From Phaseolus vulgaris (lineage: Eukaryota > Streptophyta > Magnoliopsida > Fabales > Fabaceae), in NCBI RefSeq assembly GCF_000499845.2, contig NC_023749.2, positions 26,707,621-26,771,620 on the forward strand: a stretch of DNA of 64,000 nucleotides. Reading direction: 5' to 3'. A program made the translations under genes and the position numbers. Positions within the stretch are counted from its first letter, which is position 1. Each line of letters begins with the position of its first letter. Positions 1-11,169 of this stretch are shown here, one piece after another. The notes below the pieces were generated by a model. That model was not told where the DNA came from. It saw only the letters and a list, made by a program, of their open reading frames with translations, and searched no databases.

Positions 1-1345
1 AGCATTAAACCAAGATATTTTAACTGAAATAAAACTTGAGATTTGTCGCGTTCCACGTTCGAGGAATGGGTCCCCCTTCTTGAGTTTCTAGCTTGTACGC
101 CCCATTCCCGAGCACCTCGACTACACAAAATGGGTCAGTCTACTTCGGAGATAACTTGTTCTCTAGCTGGTAGGGGTGGGCCTTTCGCATCACCAAGTCG
201 ACAACCTGGAACTGCCAAGGTCTCGTCTTGGTCTTTTGCCTTAACTCCACCCTTCTCTTTAGAGACTCTGAGTTAATGCGGGCATGTTCCCGTATTTCAT
301 CTAGCAAATCCAAGTTCACCTTCCTTCCTTCGTTAGAATCTTCAATAACGAAGTTTTGGAATCGAGGAGAGCTTTCTTGGATCTCTACTGGTATCATGGC
401 ATCTGATCCATATACCAAACTGAAAGGTGTCTCCTTGGTTGTTGACTGAGGTGTGGTGTGATAAGCCCATAGAATCCGAGAAACTTCTTCTGACCAAATT
501 CCTTTGGCCTTCTCTAACCTCCTCTTCAACCCTCTCAGCAAGACTCTATTGGCTGACTCTACCTGGCCATTTGTCTGAGGATGTTCTACTGAGGCGAATA
601 TCTGCTTTATGCTAAGCTTCGAGCACAACTTACACAACTGTTGACTAGAAAATTGGGTTTCGTTCTCAAACACTAGGTGTCTAGGAATCCCAAAACGGCA
701 TACAATATTCTTCCACACAAAACGCTGCACCTTGTGAGCAGTTATTTGTGCAACTGGCTCAACTTCAATCCACTTGGTGAAGTATTCAATGGCCATTATG
801 AGATACTTCATCTGACGTATTGCCAAGGGGAAAGGACGTAGGATGTTTATTCCCCAGGTATGGAAAGGCCACGGGCTATAAATTGACCGCAACTCCTCGG
901 CTAGTTCGTGATGCCAATCAGCATGCTTCTGACACTGCTCACATCGTTGTTCATGCTTTACGCAATCCTCCTTCACAGTCGGCCAATAATACACAGCTCG
1001 AACAACCTTCAACGAAAGAGCTCTTTCTCTGATATGGCTTCCACAAATGCCTCCATGAAGCTCCTCCTTGATACGGGTGCACTGATCCCCACTTATGCAA
1101 GTGAGGATTAGGTGGGTTTAACCATGACGAAAAAACTTGCCATCTATCAAAGTATACTTTCCCGCATTCCTCTTAACTGCCTTGTCCTCTATAGGTTCTG
1201 CAGGAAGCAACCCATCAACTAGGTAACGCGGGTAAGGGGTTATCCAAGTCTCTATGGTGTCAACCTGTAAGACCTCAAGAAACTCATCTCCTAACAACCC
1301 GTAGGTGGTTACCCTAGGAACCTTCAAGGACCGATGCCTTCTTCC
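1..1345 (-). pseudogene. Element 0: decayed Tat-lineage gypsy pol (integrase) remnant
   Basis: Minus-strand remnant of a Ty3/gypsy polyprotein, visible as an open stretch at 1012-140 (290 residues) and an upstream piece at about 1345-1118. The proximal piece matches the spacer between RNase H and integrase of the other elements here (ITPYPRYLVDGLLP). The 1012-140 stretch is the integrase core and C-terminal region. The core DDE residues are damaged: the first Asp is Asn (WGIN where the other copies have WGID) and the second Asp motif reads FENETQF instead of SDNGTQF; the Glu of GQVES remains. Stops separate the pieces, and the last part near 1-140 is out of frame. The remnant is cut off by the window edge at its pol 3' end and is replaced by AT-rich DNA above about 1345. 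It cannot encode active integrase. Confidence 0.85.
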
Positions 1346-1352
1346 TTTATAC

Positions 1353-1424
1353 ATATCATTCTTACATTTCATATACAACAATAATTTAATATCATTCTTA
1401 CATTTCATATACAAAAATAATTTA
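1353..1424. repeat. 36-bp tandem duplication
   Basis: Two adjacent 36-bp copies (1353-1388 and 1389-1424) that differ at one base sit at the broken end of the Element 0 remnant. They begin ATATCATTCTTACATTTC. The first copy may mark a repair-associated junction; no coding role is visible. Confidence 0.8.
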
Positions 1425-2204
1425 ATATATTTCCTGTTCTCGCTAGTTGACTTAAGTGGAAAGCTCCGCTTCTAACCTGTCTCCTCTAGATTTTGTTCTA
1501 TGCCTTCTTTTGGCACTAAAACATGGCTTTGTTGGGACAGAGAGGGATCTACCTGTTGATCACACTCCGAGGATCAAGTCAATGAGAGCTTATGAAGATA
1601 AGATAAGTATTCAGTTTCAGTCTAGTATTCAGAAACAACATACCTTTACCTGGGGTCTCAAGCCCCTTTTATATCTAACTCGTTTTAACAACTTTCATTT
1701 ACGAGAATGTAATCTCAACTGAAAGCATAAAATAATAACAGAAAAGAACCTGCTCACGGGCACCACTTATCTTCAAGTGCTAACAGCAGGAAAATATTTT
1801 GTTCATGGGCACATCCTAAAACTTCTTAACACGATATTTTCTTTCTTGAAAATATTATGTCTTGATTAAAATTCATATTCTAATATCACAATATCCAAAA
1901 CCATACAATTACGTCATACCAAAGCGTAGAATTTCAAACCACACAAAATTTCATCAAATAATCACATAAATATCTAATTAAAGGATTTTTCTATTAAATA
2001 TACATAAAATAAATGTCTACATAATTTATAATTAGAAACTATACAAAAAAAAAATAAACCAACATTTTAGTCAACCCATAATTTTACAAATCTACACATT
2101 ACATTGACAGTTCCTGCTCAGCATTATACAAGCAATCTCATTGACTCAATTAGCTATTATGTCAATCTAGACACACAGACACACAGACGCACACACACAC
2201 GCAT

Positions 2205-2267
<63 letters not shown>

Positions 2268-2987
2268 AACACACACACACACACAATTTCTAAACCAAAA
2301 TCATTTAAAATCAAACAACCAATTCTCATCAAACATTTCATTTGAAATAATTCAACAAACTATTAAAATACATTCATTAACTCATTTAGCTTAAGAGTAA
2401 TTAACTTGCACCACAGAGTCCTAATAAAAAATCCAACTATATCATTAGGACCCTAAGCTAAAAGAGTCACCTGCAAAGCCTATACAGACACAAACCCAAC
2501 AATTTCAAAATTTGAGTCAAAGAGAAGAGCAAAAATGAACTTACTCTATTAAAGATTCTGATCGGACAGTCTTCTAATATTCACAGCCAGAAGTCTGATG
2601 GCAGACTCCGATCGTCAAAATGTTGAGCGAGGAGGTCAGAATCTTAAAGAGAAGGCATAGGAAAGGAAAAACCAGTTTTTAGATAAATGATGGTACTTTT
2701 AAAATGAAACCTGAATAATTGAATTTCTATTTATATACTCTTTTAACTTTAATAATAAAATATTCAAGTGTCATTTTAATTGTATCACTTCTACTCTAAG
2801 ACTATTTTTCTCGCTCCTTACATCTTCAATTAGTCTATCCTTACTATTTGAGAGCATGTACACTCATCAATTATATTTGCTTCCATATTTAAAATAACAA
2901 TAATAACTTTTGTTTTCAATGATATACATAATAATTTAAAATATTTAAAAAGGTTGCTAATAATAAGAATATGCTGTTAAATATTAT
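1425..2987. repeat. AT-rich region with a diverged gypsy LTR copy
   Basis: No convincing gene. Several blocks align by eye, same strand and order, with the chromovirus-type LTR at 17429-20150. About 1830-1870 resembles 18125-18165 (shared cacgatat and tatgtcttgat words), about 2300-2400 resembles 18310-18400, and about 2410-2470 resembles 18690-18760. It is therefore an old, internally deleted relative of that LTR. Exact borders cannot be placed by reading alone. Confidence 0.55.
2171..2285. repeat. (CA)n microsatellite with interspersed GCACGC/CAGA units
   Basis: About 115 bp of nearly uninterrupted CA dinucleotide on the plus strand, with a short (GCAC)n block near 2202-2223. It lies inside the diverged LTR-like region. 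Confidence 0.95.
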
Positions 2988-3779
2988 TGTACCGCCCTGG
3001 TGGTCGGGTATGATGACGTGGCATCCTGCTACAGTGAAGGCGTGTTGACAAGGCGCCAGGTTGGCAAGAAGGGAAGGAAGTCGGGAGGCACGTGTAGTCG
3101 CCAGCTGTTAAGTTGGCGTGTTCCGACTTCCAGTTTACCAGAATAGGCGATCGCCAGGTTAAAGATCAAGTCGCCAGATGCAGACCCAGGCGACCAAGCA
3201 GTCGGAGATCGCCAGAACAAGCACATCGCCGAAGATGGAGGAGAAGCAGATTATGAAGGCGGCCGGCGAGACCACAGGGAAGGTGTATGAAGGCCCTAAC
3301 TCGCCAGTTCCAGTAGAGATCGCACTCCTAAGTTAGCTATGCACTGGGCAGTACCATGCATAAGTAACTTAGCCAAAATGAGAGCAGAAGCGGCGCCAAG
3401 TCAGGGAGCCTCCAGATGATGGCACGTGTACAGTTGGATGCGAGCCACGTGTCCAAGTCTGTAACTGCCAGGAGAGAGAAAACCACCAGGTATATAAGAG
3501 TTCTTAACAGATTTTCTGAGGTACGCACGTTCAGTTCATACACTTTACGTTTGCGAGTGATAGAGCTGATTGTGAGAGGATTTGCACGGTTCTAGTTCTT
3601 AGTATTTGGTGATACCGTCACTGACTTGAGCGTCAGAGTGCGATCGGCCGCAGCGGCGCCGTGTCGTTTCTTTGCAGGTTCTTGAAGTAGATCCAGGGAA
3701 GGAACGAAGGTGATAAGCGGTGCGCACGTCGATCCTTTGACGAGGCATTCTCCAGCGTTCCGGTCAACAGGCAGGATCA
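2988..3779 (+). repeat. Element 1 5' LTR
   Basis: Starts TGTACCGCC and ends GGCAGGATCA. A TATA box (TATATAAG) lies at 3491-3498, and CACGTG-type words occur upstream of it, as expected for a promoter-bearing LTR. It differs from the 3' LTR by about ten substitutions and one base. Confidence 0.95.
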
Positions 3780-3781
3780 TC

Positions 3782-3800
3782 AGGCGCCCACCGTGGGGCC
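3782..3800 (+). promoter_or_regulatory. Element 1 primer-binding site, tRNA-Lys
   Basis: GGCGCCCACCGTGGGG, two bases after the LTR end, is the complement of the 3' end of plant tRNA-Lys(CUU) (ending CCCCACGGUGGGCGCCA), apart from the first position, A instead of T. It primes minus-strand DNA synthesis. Family knowledge plus direct match. Confidence 0.85.
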
Positions 3801-4138
3801 GTGTAAAACTTGCTCCCATCCACAGCGTGAGTTCGTGGAAGTTTTTGAGGTTTTCTGCGCGGTTGTGTGCTGGTGCAACCGTCGTTCGCAGTTTCTTTGA
3901 GTTTCGTTCGGTGAATTTGCATTTTGTACCGTTTGTTTGGCTTTCAATCGGTGGAGTGAGGTCTTTTGTTGCTTGCGCGCAATCTGTTTGGTGGAAGTTC
4001 GAGTTCTTTTGTGGTTTTCTGCGAAGGTTTGCGGTGTTCTTGAGTTCTTGCGCAGTTTCTTGAGTTTTCTCCGATTGATCGCTGATTCAATCGTGGTTGA
4101 AGTGTTGTTTGCTGTATTCCTGTGGTTCGCTGAAGTTA
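3801..4138 (+). other. Element 1 leader between primer site and gag
   Basis: About 340 bp of T-rich untranslated leader. No start with a supported reading frame is seen before gag. The equivalent leader in Element 2 is conserved (34980-35318 on the minus strand). Confidence 0.6.
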
Positions 4139-7100
4139 ATGAGAAAGATGAGAAGCAATCGTTCCAGTCCCGTGGCTCCTGTCGCTGCTGAAGGCGACGC
4201 CGCCATGACCATGGCGCAGATGGCAGAGATGATGCGCTCGTTGCAGGCAACTGTGGAAGCCTCGCGTGTAGAGCAGGCGAGGATACATGAGGACCTGGTC
4301 GCCTCTCGCGCCAAGAACGAGGAGCTCAGCAAGGTAACTGAGGAGCTGCGTCGAGCTCTTCAGCAGCAGCAGGGACGTTCTTTCGCTAAAGAGGTGGCAC
4401 CGTCGACGCCACCTCGTGTTTTCCCAATGCCTTTTGTTCAGGCGATTACCGACACGCCTATTCCCACGAGCGTGGTTCCGGTTAAAGCTGTTTTTACCGG
4501 CGTGGAGGATCCAGAGGCTCATCTGACCACGTTCCACACGCAGATGATGTTGTCGGGAGGGTCAGACGCCGTCTACTGCAAGATGTTCGTGAGCACGCTC
4601 CAGGGAACGGCGATGGAGTGGTTTGTGAGCCTGCCTAACGGCCACATAACAAATTTTCAACAATTCTCGAAAATCTTTGTCGAGCAGTACATTGTGAATA
4701 AGGCACCGCCCAGGGTGTCCTATGATTTGTTTGATATAAGGCAGTACCATGGGGAGTCCCTCAGAGACTACCTCAATCGCTTCGGAGCGCAGATGGTCAG
4801 ATCGCCGGCCAAGGATGAAGAAATGCTGGTCTATGCCTTCAAGAAGGGCGTGCAGCCAGGGCCATTTTGCGAGGCCTTGATCAGGGCTCATCCAGCGACG
4901 TTTGCTGAAGTCAGGCGACTTGCGGTGGCCCACATCGCCGACGAGAGTGAAGTCGCCGAGAAGAGAGGCAGCGTGGCTCCCGCCAGGCCACGCGCCCAGA
5001 CCAGGATCCAGCCGCAGAGGGTGCTGGAAACGGCGGCGGCGGCCAGAAAAGACCAAAGGACTCGCTATCCTTACGATAGGAGAAATAAGGGAAGAAGCCA
5101 AGTGCGCCAACAACCAGCACGCCGGGAGTACAATCGCCCGCCTAAGCACAAATTTGTCATGGGACTAGCGGACCTGATCGCTATCCCTAACATATCTGCT
5201 AGGTTGAAGGCGCCTGAGAAGGTGGGCGACAAGGTGCTGGGGTCAAAGCCGGACGCCTGGTGCGAGTTCCACCAGTGCTTTGGCCACAACCTGGACTCGT
5301 GTTTGTCTTTAGGATACCAGCTCGACGATCTGGTTAAGAGCGGGTTCCTAAATGACTATCTGCTGGATAGAAGGACGGGGGGAGTGTCGAGTTCCCAGCC
5401 AGCAGGTGGAGAAGCCCAGCAACACGAGATGCCTATCCACGGGGAGATCCACACCATTGGAGGGGGTTTCTCAGGTGGTGGATGCACCGCATCGCAGAGG
5501 AAAAAGTATGCGCGATCGGTGATGGCAGTGGACATGTTTGAAGATCACTCGCCGGAAGTGGACATTACGTTCACAAAGCAGGATCTTCGGGACGTTGTGC
5601 CTCATGACAACGATCCCATAGTTATTTCGTTGATCACGGCGGGAAGGAAGGTCCACAGAGTTCTGGTGGACCAAGGAAGCTCGGCAGACGTGATGTTCTG
5701 GCCAACTTTCACACAGCTGGAATTGCCCCTTGACCAGCTAAGGCCCTATGGAGGGTGCTTGTATGGGTTCGCTGGCGACCAGGTGGAGGTCATGGGGTAC
5801 ATTGAGCTGAGAACCACGCTTACAGATGAGGCTGGGTCGAGGACGGAGAAAATCAAGTACCTCATCGTAAACGCCCCTTCAGCATATAACATCCTGTTGG
5901 GAAGGCCTACTCTTAACAGGATAGGTGCCATTCCGTCGACTCGGCACATGAAGGTGAAGTTGCCGTCGATGGAAGGGGTGGTGATCACGATAAAGTCTGA
6001 TCAGAAAGAAGCGAAAAGGTGCTATGAGAATAGCCTGAAAAACAAAAGATCAGTGAGCTATGTAACAACCACCCCGCCTCCCGGTGTGAAGCCCAGACCG
6101 CCGGTAACAGAGGAGACCGCCGGAAGGGATGTAGAGATGGTAGATGCTGAGCTGGGGGAGAGGAATGCTGGCCTGGAGGAAGAAGAGGCGCGGAATCGCC
6201 CCGAGGAAGCAAGGGAACAGGGAATCGCCAGGGCGGTGATCGCCAGGGCGGTGATCGCCAGAGAATCCAGGCCCAAACCTGTCGAGCAGTGGCTCGAAAA
6301 GGAGATCGGAGGGAAAGTTTTCAAGCTCGGAAGATCTCTGGAGGTCGATCTCCAGGACCAGATCGCCAAGGTGATTGAGCGGCATCTGGACGCGTTTGCT
6401 TGGTCCGCTTCGGACATGCCCGGGATCGATCCCGACTTCTTGTGCCATCATCTGGCGATGGACAACATGGTGAGACCAGTGCGACAAAGGAGAAGAAAAT
6501 TCAACGAGGAGAGGAGGCAGGCGATCAGGGACGAAACACAGAAACTCCTCGCTGCAGGCCACATCAGGGAAGTCCAGTACCCTGAATGGTTGGCAAATGT
6601 CGTACTGGTGAAGAAGAGCAACGGGAAATGGCGCATGTGCGTCGATTTCACCGATCTGAATAAAGCATGCCCAAAGGATTCGTATCCTTTACCAAGCATT
6701 GATGCCCTGGTTGATAGTGCTGCAGGGTGCAAGCTGCTGAGTTTCCTGGATGCCTTCTCGGGCTATAATCAGATCAAGATGCATCCCATGGATGAAGAGA
6801 AAACAGCCTTCATGACGGAGAGGTCGTGCTACTGCTATAAGGTGATGCCGTTTGGGCTGAAGAACGCGGGGGCCACGTACCAGAGGTTGATGGATCGAGT
6901 ACTTGCACCGATGCTGGGAAGGAACGTGCAAGCTTACGTCGATGACATGGTCGTGACCTCGCAGGAAAAGAGCAAGCACGTTGCAGACTTGGAAGAATTG
7001 TTCACGACGATCGCCAAGTTCAAGTTAAAGCTCAACCCGGAGAAATGCATTTTCGGCGTGGAGGCTGGAAAGTTTTTGGGTTTTCTCTTGACTGAAAGAG

Positions 7101-9592
7101 GAATAGAAGCTAACCCGGACAAGTGTGCCGCCATCTTGGTGATGAGAAGCCCAGCTACGGTGAAAGAAGTCCAGCAGCTAACAGGTCGGATGGCAGCCCT
7201 ATCTCGCTTCGTGTCAGCTAGCGGAGAAAAGGGGCATCCCTATTTTCAGTGTCTGCGGCGCAATAACAAGTTCGCTTGGACGAAAGAGTGTGAGGAAGCT
7301 TTCGTCAAGCTGAAGGAGTATCTGGCGAGCCCGCCGGTTCTGTGCAAACCGCTGGCGGGAATCCCTCTCAGGTTGTACTTCGCTGTGACTGAGAGGGCGG
7401 TGAGTGCGGTGCTCGCCCAGGATCAAGATCAGGCTCAGAAGCCTATTTATTTTGTGAGCAAGGTGTTCCAGGGCCCAGAAACGAGATATCAGGCCCTGGA
7501 GAAGGCTGCGCTGGCTGTGGTGTTTTCGGCGAGGAGGTTGCGCCACTACTTCCACAGCTTCACAATACTGGTGATGATTGACCTGCCCATCCAGAAGGTC
7601 TTGAAGAAACCTGACGTTGCGGGGAGAATGGTGAAGTGGGCAGTGGAGTTGTCAGAGTTTGACATTAAATATGAGCCTCGAGGCCCGATCAAGGGGCAAA
7701 TCTTTGCAGATTTTGTGGTTGAGCTCTCATTGGAGGCGACGCGGGTTGAGGGAGACAATTTTCGTTGGGTGCTTTCGGTGGATGGATCGTCGAACCAGCA
7801 GGGCAGCGGTGCTGGAGTCATATTGGAAGGACCCAACGGCGTGCTGATCGAACAATCGTTGAGATTTGCTTTCAAAGCCAGCAACAATCAAGCAGAGTAT
7901 GAGGCGCTGATCGCCGGGATTCTGCTGGCCAAGGAGATGGGAGCTAGGGTGCTGATGGCTAAGAGTGACTCGCTGCTAGTCACAGGGCAAGTAACAGGCG
8001 AGTTCCAGGCTAAAGATCCACAAATGGCGGCTTACTTGGCGTATGTGCAGGAATTGAAGAGTTCCTTTGCCTCTTTTGAAGTAGTACATGTGCCCCGAGA
8101 GCAGAATGCCCGAGCTGACTTGCTTGCTAAGCTCGCCAGCTCAGGCAAGGGGGGTAGGCAGAGGACGGTGATTCAAGAAACTCTGAAGACGCCAAGAGCA
8201 TTTGTAGCAGATCACCTGGTCCTTCAGATAAGCAGGTCGACGGAGAGAGCAGCGAGAAGCCATAAGTCTTTGACGCAAGAAACTCTGAGATCGCCGAGAA
8301 TCAGAGCATGTCGAGGAGAGAAGGTGGATGTGATGCAGGTCTGCGCCACCCATGAGCCAGACACTTGGATAACGCAATACAAGCGGTGCTTGGCAGATGG
8401 CCTCCTCCCGCTGGATCCAACAGAAGCTAGGAAGGTAAAGAAAAATTCTAGCAAGTACACATTGATTGATGGTGATCTGTACAGGTTTGGGTTCACTCAC
8501 CCACTCCTGGAATGCATACACGGCGAGAAGTGCACGAGAATTATGGCAGAGCTCCACGAAGGTATATGTGGAAGCCACGTCGGGGGTCGAGCTCTGGCCG
8601 CGAGGACTCTCCGTGCAGGCTACTATTGGCCATCCATGAGAGAAGATTGAAAGAAATATGCCCAGTGCTGCAAACAATGTCAGCAGCACGCCGATTGCCA
8701 CAAGGCACCTCCCGAGGAGTTGAAGTCGATCTATAGCCCTTGGCCGTTTCATACTTGGGGAATCGACATCCTGGGACCTTTCCCGCTGGCGATCAGGCAG
8801 ATGAAGTACTTGGTGGTAGCGATTGAGTATTTCACCAAGTGGATCGAAGCAGAACCAGTGGCCCAGATCACCGCACACAAGATCGAAGGTTTTGTATGGA
8901 AGAACATCGTGTGCCGGTTTGGAGTGCCTAAGCGCCTGGTGTCGGATAATGGGACTCAGTTTGCAAGCCACCTGTTGAAGAAGCTTTGTGAAGGGGTTGG
9001 AATTCAACAAGTGTTTGCATCCGTCGAGCACCCTCAGACGAATGGCCAGGTGGAATCAGCTAATCGGGTGTTGTTGAGAGGTTTGAAGAGAAGGCTTGAG
9101 AAAGCCAAGGGAAGTTGGGCTGAGGAGGTGCCCCGTATAGTCTGGGCGTACCACACCACCGAGCAGTCAGGAACCCATGAGACCCCGTTTAGCTTGGTCT
9201 ATGGGTGTGACGCCATGATTCCAGTAGAGATCCAGGAGAGCTCGCCGAGATTCCAGAACTTCGTAGAGGAAGATTCGAATGAAGAGAGAAGGCTAAACCT
9301 GGATCTGCTGGATGAGGTCAGGGAAGAGGCGAGGCTGAAGGCTGAGGCGGTGAAGAGGAGGATCGAGCGAAGGTACAACTCTAAGGTGATGCCAAGGCAG
9401 TTTAGAGAGGGCGATCTGGTGATGAGGAAGGCCCACCAGTACGAGATGGAGAATAAATTGTCACCCAAGTGGACTGGACCGTTCAGAATAACCGAGGCGC
9501 TCGGGAACAGGGCCTACCGCTTAGAAACGTTGGAAGGAGGGGCGATCCCTCGTACCTGGAACGCCACACACCTGAAGTTGTACTATAGTTAA
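4139..9592 (+). pseudogene. Element 1 gag-pol polyprotein, one internal nonsense codon
   Basis: One frame of 1818 codons encoding Gag, protease, reverse transcriptase, RNase H and integrase, interrupted only by TGA at 8648-8650. The first in-frame ATG is at 4097; 4139 is preferred because the start of N's Gag aligns there. Counting from 4097, the Gag zinc motif CX2HX4HX4C (CEFHQCFGHNLDSC) is at about residue 392, the protease motif VDQGSSADV near 524, and the RT motif YVDD at 947-950. RNase H acidic residues lie in SVDGSS, AEYEAL and KSDSLL (about 1227-1300). Integrase has its HHCC region around the stop, then WGID, SDNGTQF and GQVES. Element 2 has TGC at the stop position, so a single C-to-A change truncates the protein before the integrase core; everything upstream looks functional. 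A tRNA readthrough role is unlikely because the codon is Cys in the sister copy. Confidence 0.93.
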
Positions 9593-9837
9593 GAGCTTTG
9601 TAAGTAAAGACAAACACAAATGTTATATTACAATGTCTCTGTTAAAACAGTTTCAAGGGGGCACTCTTTTTTCCCTAAGGAGAGTTTTTAATGAGGCCAC
9701 CCAATAAAAGAAGAGTTTTCGAAGTATAAGGTGTTTTCAGATTGCATGTGTGATATTTTCAAAAGTTTTGGAGAAAGACCTTGTCATTTGTACATGATTT
9801 AAGGCAAGAAAAGATATATCGCGTGCTTTCTAAAAAG
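9593..9837 (+). other. Element 1 post-pol spacer
   Basis: About 245 bp after the gag-pol stop, including a G-rich stretch near 9655 (CAAGGGGGCACTC) found at the same place in Elements 2 and 3. No gene seen. The conserved G-rich block could be a second polypurine tract, which is inference. Confidence 0.4.
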
Positions 9838-10575
9838 TTTTAAGTCCTCATCGTTTTTCGGCGATTGGAGGCACCAGTTAAGTTTTAAGTCCTCATCGTT
9901 TTTCGGCGATTGGAGGCACCAGTTAAGTTTTCAAAGTCCTCATCGTCCTTCGGCGATCGGAGGCACCAGATGAAAGACCTCAACGCTCTCGCGCGTCCTG
10001 AGGCAAGTAAAAGACCTCCTCGCCGTCGAGCGAGTGCAGGCGAGAAAGAGAAAAAGTCCTCCGTGTTTCTGGGAGCGAGAAGATGTAACTCCTGGGGCAA
10101 TGTCGAGGCAAGTTAAAAGACCTCCTCGCCGTTGAGCGAGCGCAGGCGAGAAAGAGAAAAAGTCCTCCGTGTTTCTGGGAGCGAGAAGATGTAACTCCTG
10201 GGGCAATGTCGAGGCAAGTTAAAAGACCTCCTCGCCGTCGAGCGGGTGCAGGCGAGAAAGAGAAAGGTCCTCAGTGCATCCAGGGGGGAGGAGATGTACA
10301 CCCTGGGCAAGTTGAGGCACCAGATAAAGTCCTTATCGCCGTTGTGCGAGCTAAGGCCAGTTAAAGACCTCCTCGCCGCCAAGCGAGTGCAGGCGAGAGA
10401 AAGAAAAGGTCCTCAGTGCATCCAGGGGGGAGGAGATGTACACCCTGGGCAAGTTGAGGCACCAGATAAAGTCCTTCTCGCCGTTGAGCGAGTTCAGGCG
10501 AGTTAAAAGACCTTCTCGCTTATGTGCGAGCATAGGCAAGATAAAATCCTTCTCGTCTCAAACGAGTTCAGGTAT
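9838..10575. repeat. Element 1 tandem array of hairpin-forming repeats
   Basis: Three layers. Three copies of a roughly 47-bp unit (about 9838-9975) contain cggcgattggaggcacc. Three units at exactly 106-bp spacing follow (starts 10015, 10121, 10227). Then come related, shorter and decayed units to about 10575. Most units contain CTCGCC, about 14 bases, then GGCGAG, a 6-bp inverted repeat able to form a stem-loop. The same array, reverse-complemented, sits at the same place in Element 2, and a diverged one in Element 3. Confidence 0.9.
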
Positions 10576-11169
10576 GGCGCAGAGGGTGGAAGAAGCTTGA
10601 AAGGTGGCTAAGGTAGGTTCGAATAGAACGCCTAGTCAGCCGGTTTTTTGCTCTGAAGTTCAGGGGGGCAAGAGAAGATCCCAAAGGGCGTTTCTACCCC
10701 AGATGAAGAAACGATTGCCAAAGCATGAAGCTAGGAAAGGCTGATGGTACCAAGAGTTCTTGGCGATCGGGGAAAGTTCAAACGACGGCGAGAAGGTTGA
10801 AAGACTTGTTTGATAAAGCAGGTCGAGTGGGACGTTGCTTGAGCCAATGATTGAGTTACAGTTCGTTGTTCGAAGGGTATTCTTGCGATAAGGTTAGTTG
10901 CCTTAAGAATACAAGTTGTTTAAAGTGATTATTGCTCAAGTTTGAATTGGCTCGAGGCAGTTAAGTCAAAAGTCGTATTCGCAAAATTGTTAAGATAAAT
11001 CCGACAAAGTTAAACATACAAAGAAGGCTAGAGCGCTTAAAAGGAGTCAGGGGAGAGAATATCCAAGTTTTGCGATTGAAGTAAGTATCTGTTCAAAAAA
11101 CATATGCACGAGTTTTATTACAAGGTATATGCAAGCGAAATTATAAAGTAGCAGATGAGGTGGAGTGGA
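10576..11169. other. Element 1 spacer, 3' side of antisense gene
   Basis: About 600 bp without a supported ORF. It is collinear with 28032-28584 of Element 2. It probably contains the 3' untranslated region and polyadenylation region of the antisense gene, whose stop codon is at 11170-11172. No clear signal was located. Confidence 0.45.

Noticed and set aside
1456..1722. 88-codon plus-strand ORF
   Set aside because: It lies in AT-rich repeat DNA with no recognisable domain, no sister copy and no signal for expression.
3780..3800. Possible tRNA gene at the tRNA-Lys-like sequences
   Set aside because: Only the 3' acceptor/T-arm complement is present, always beside an LTR; this is a primer-binding site, not a tRNA gene.
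4562..5149. Minus-strand frame of 195 codons opposite gag
   Set aside because: Shadow of the gag frame; it is disrupted or shortened in the sister copies and has no independent support.
8141..9031. Long minus-strand open frame (296 codons) opposite pol of Element 1
   Set aside because: It is the mirror of the pol 3' region and integrase coding sequence; its protein has no recognisable domain, and an analogous frame appears opposite pol in Element 2, as expected from codon bias of a GC-rich coding strand.
9838..10575. Regular direct repeats that look like a CRISPR array
   Set aside because: Units are 44-106 bp, whole units repeat without unique spacers, and the context is a plant retrotransposon.
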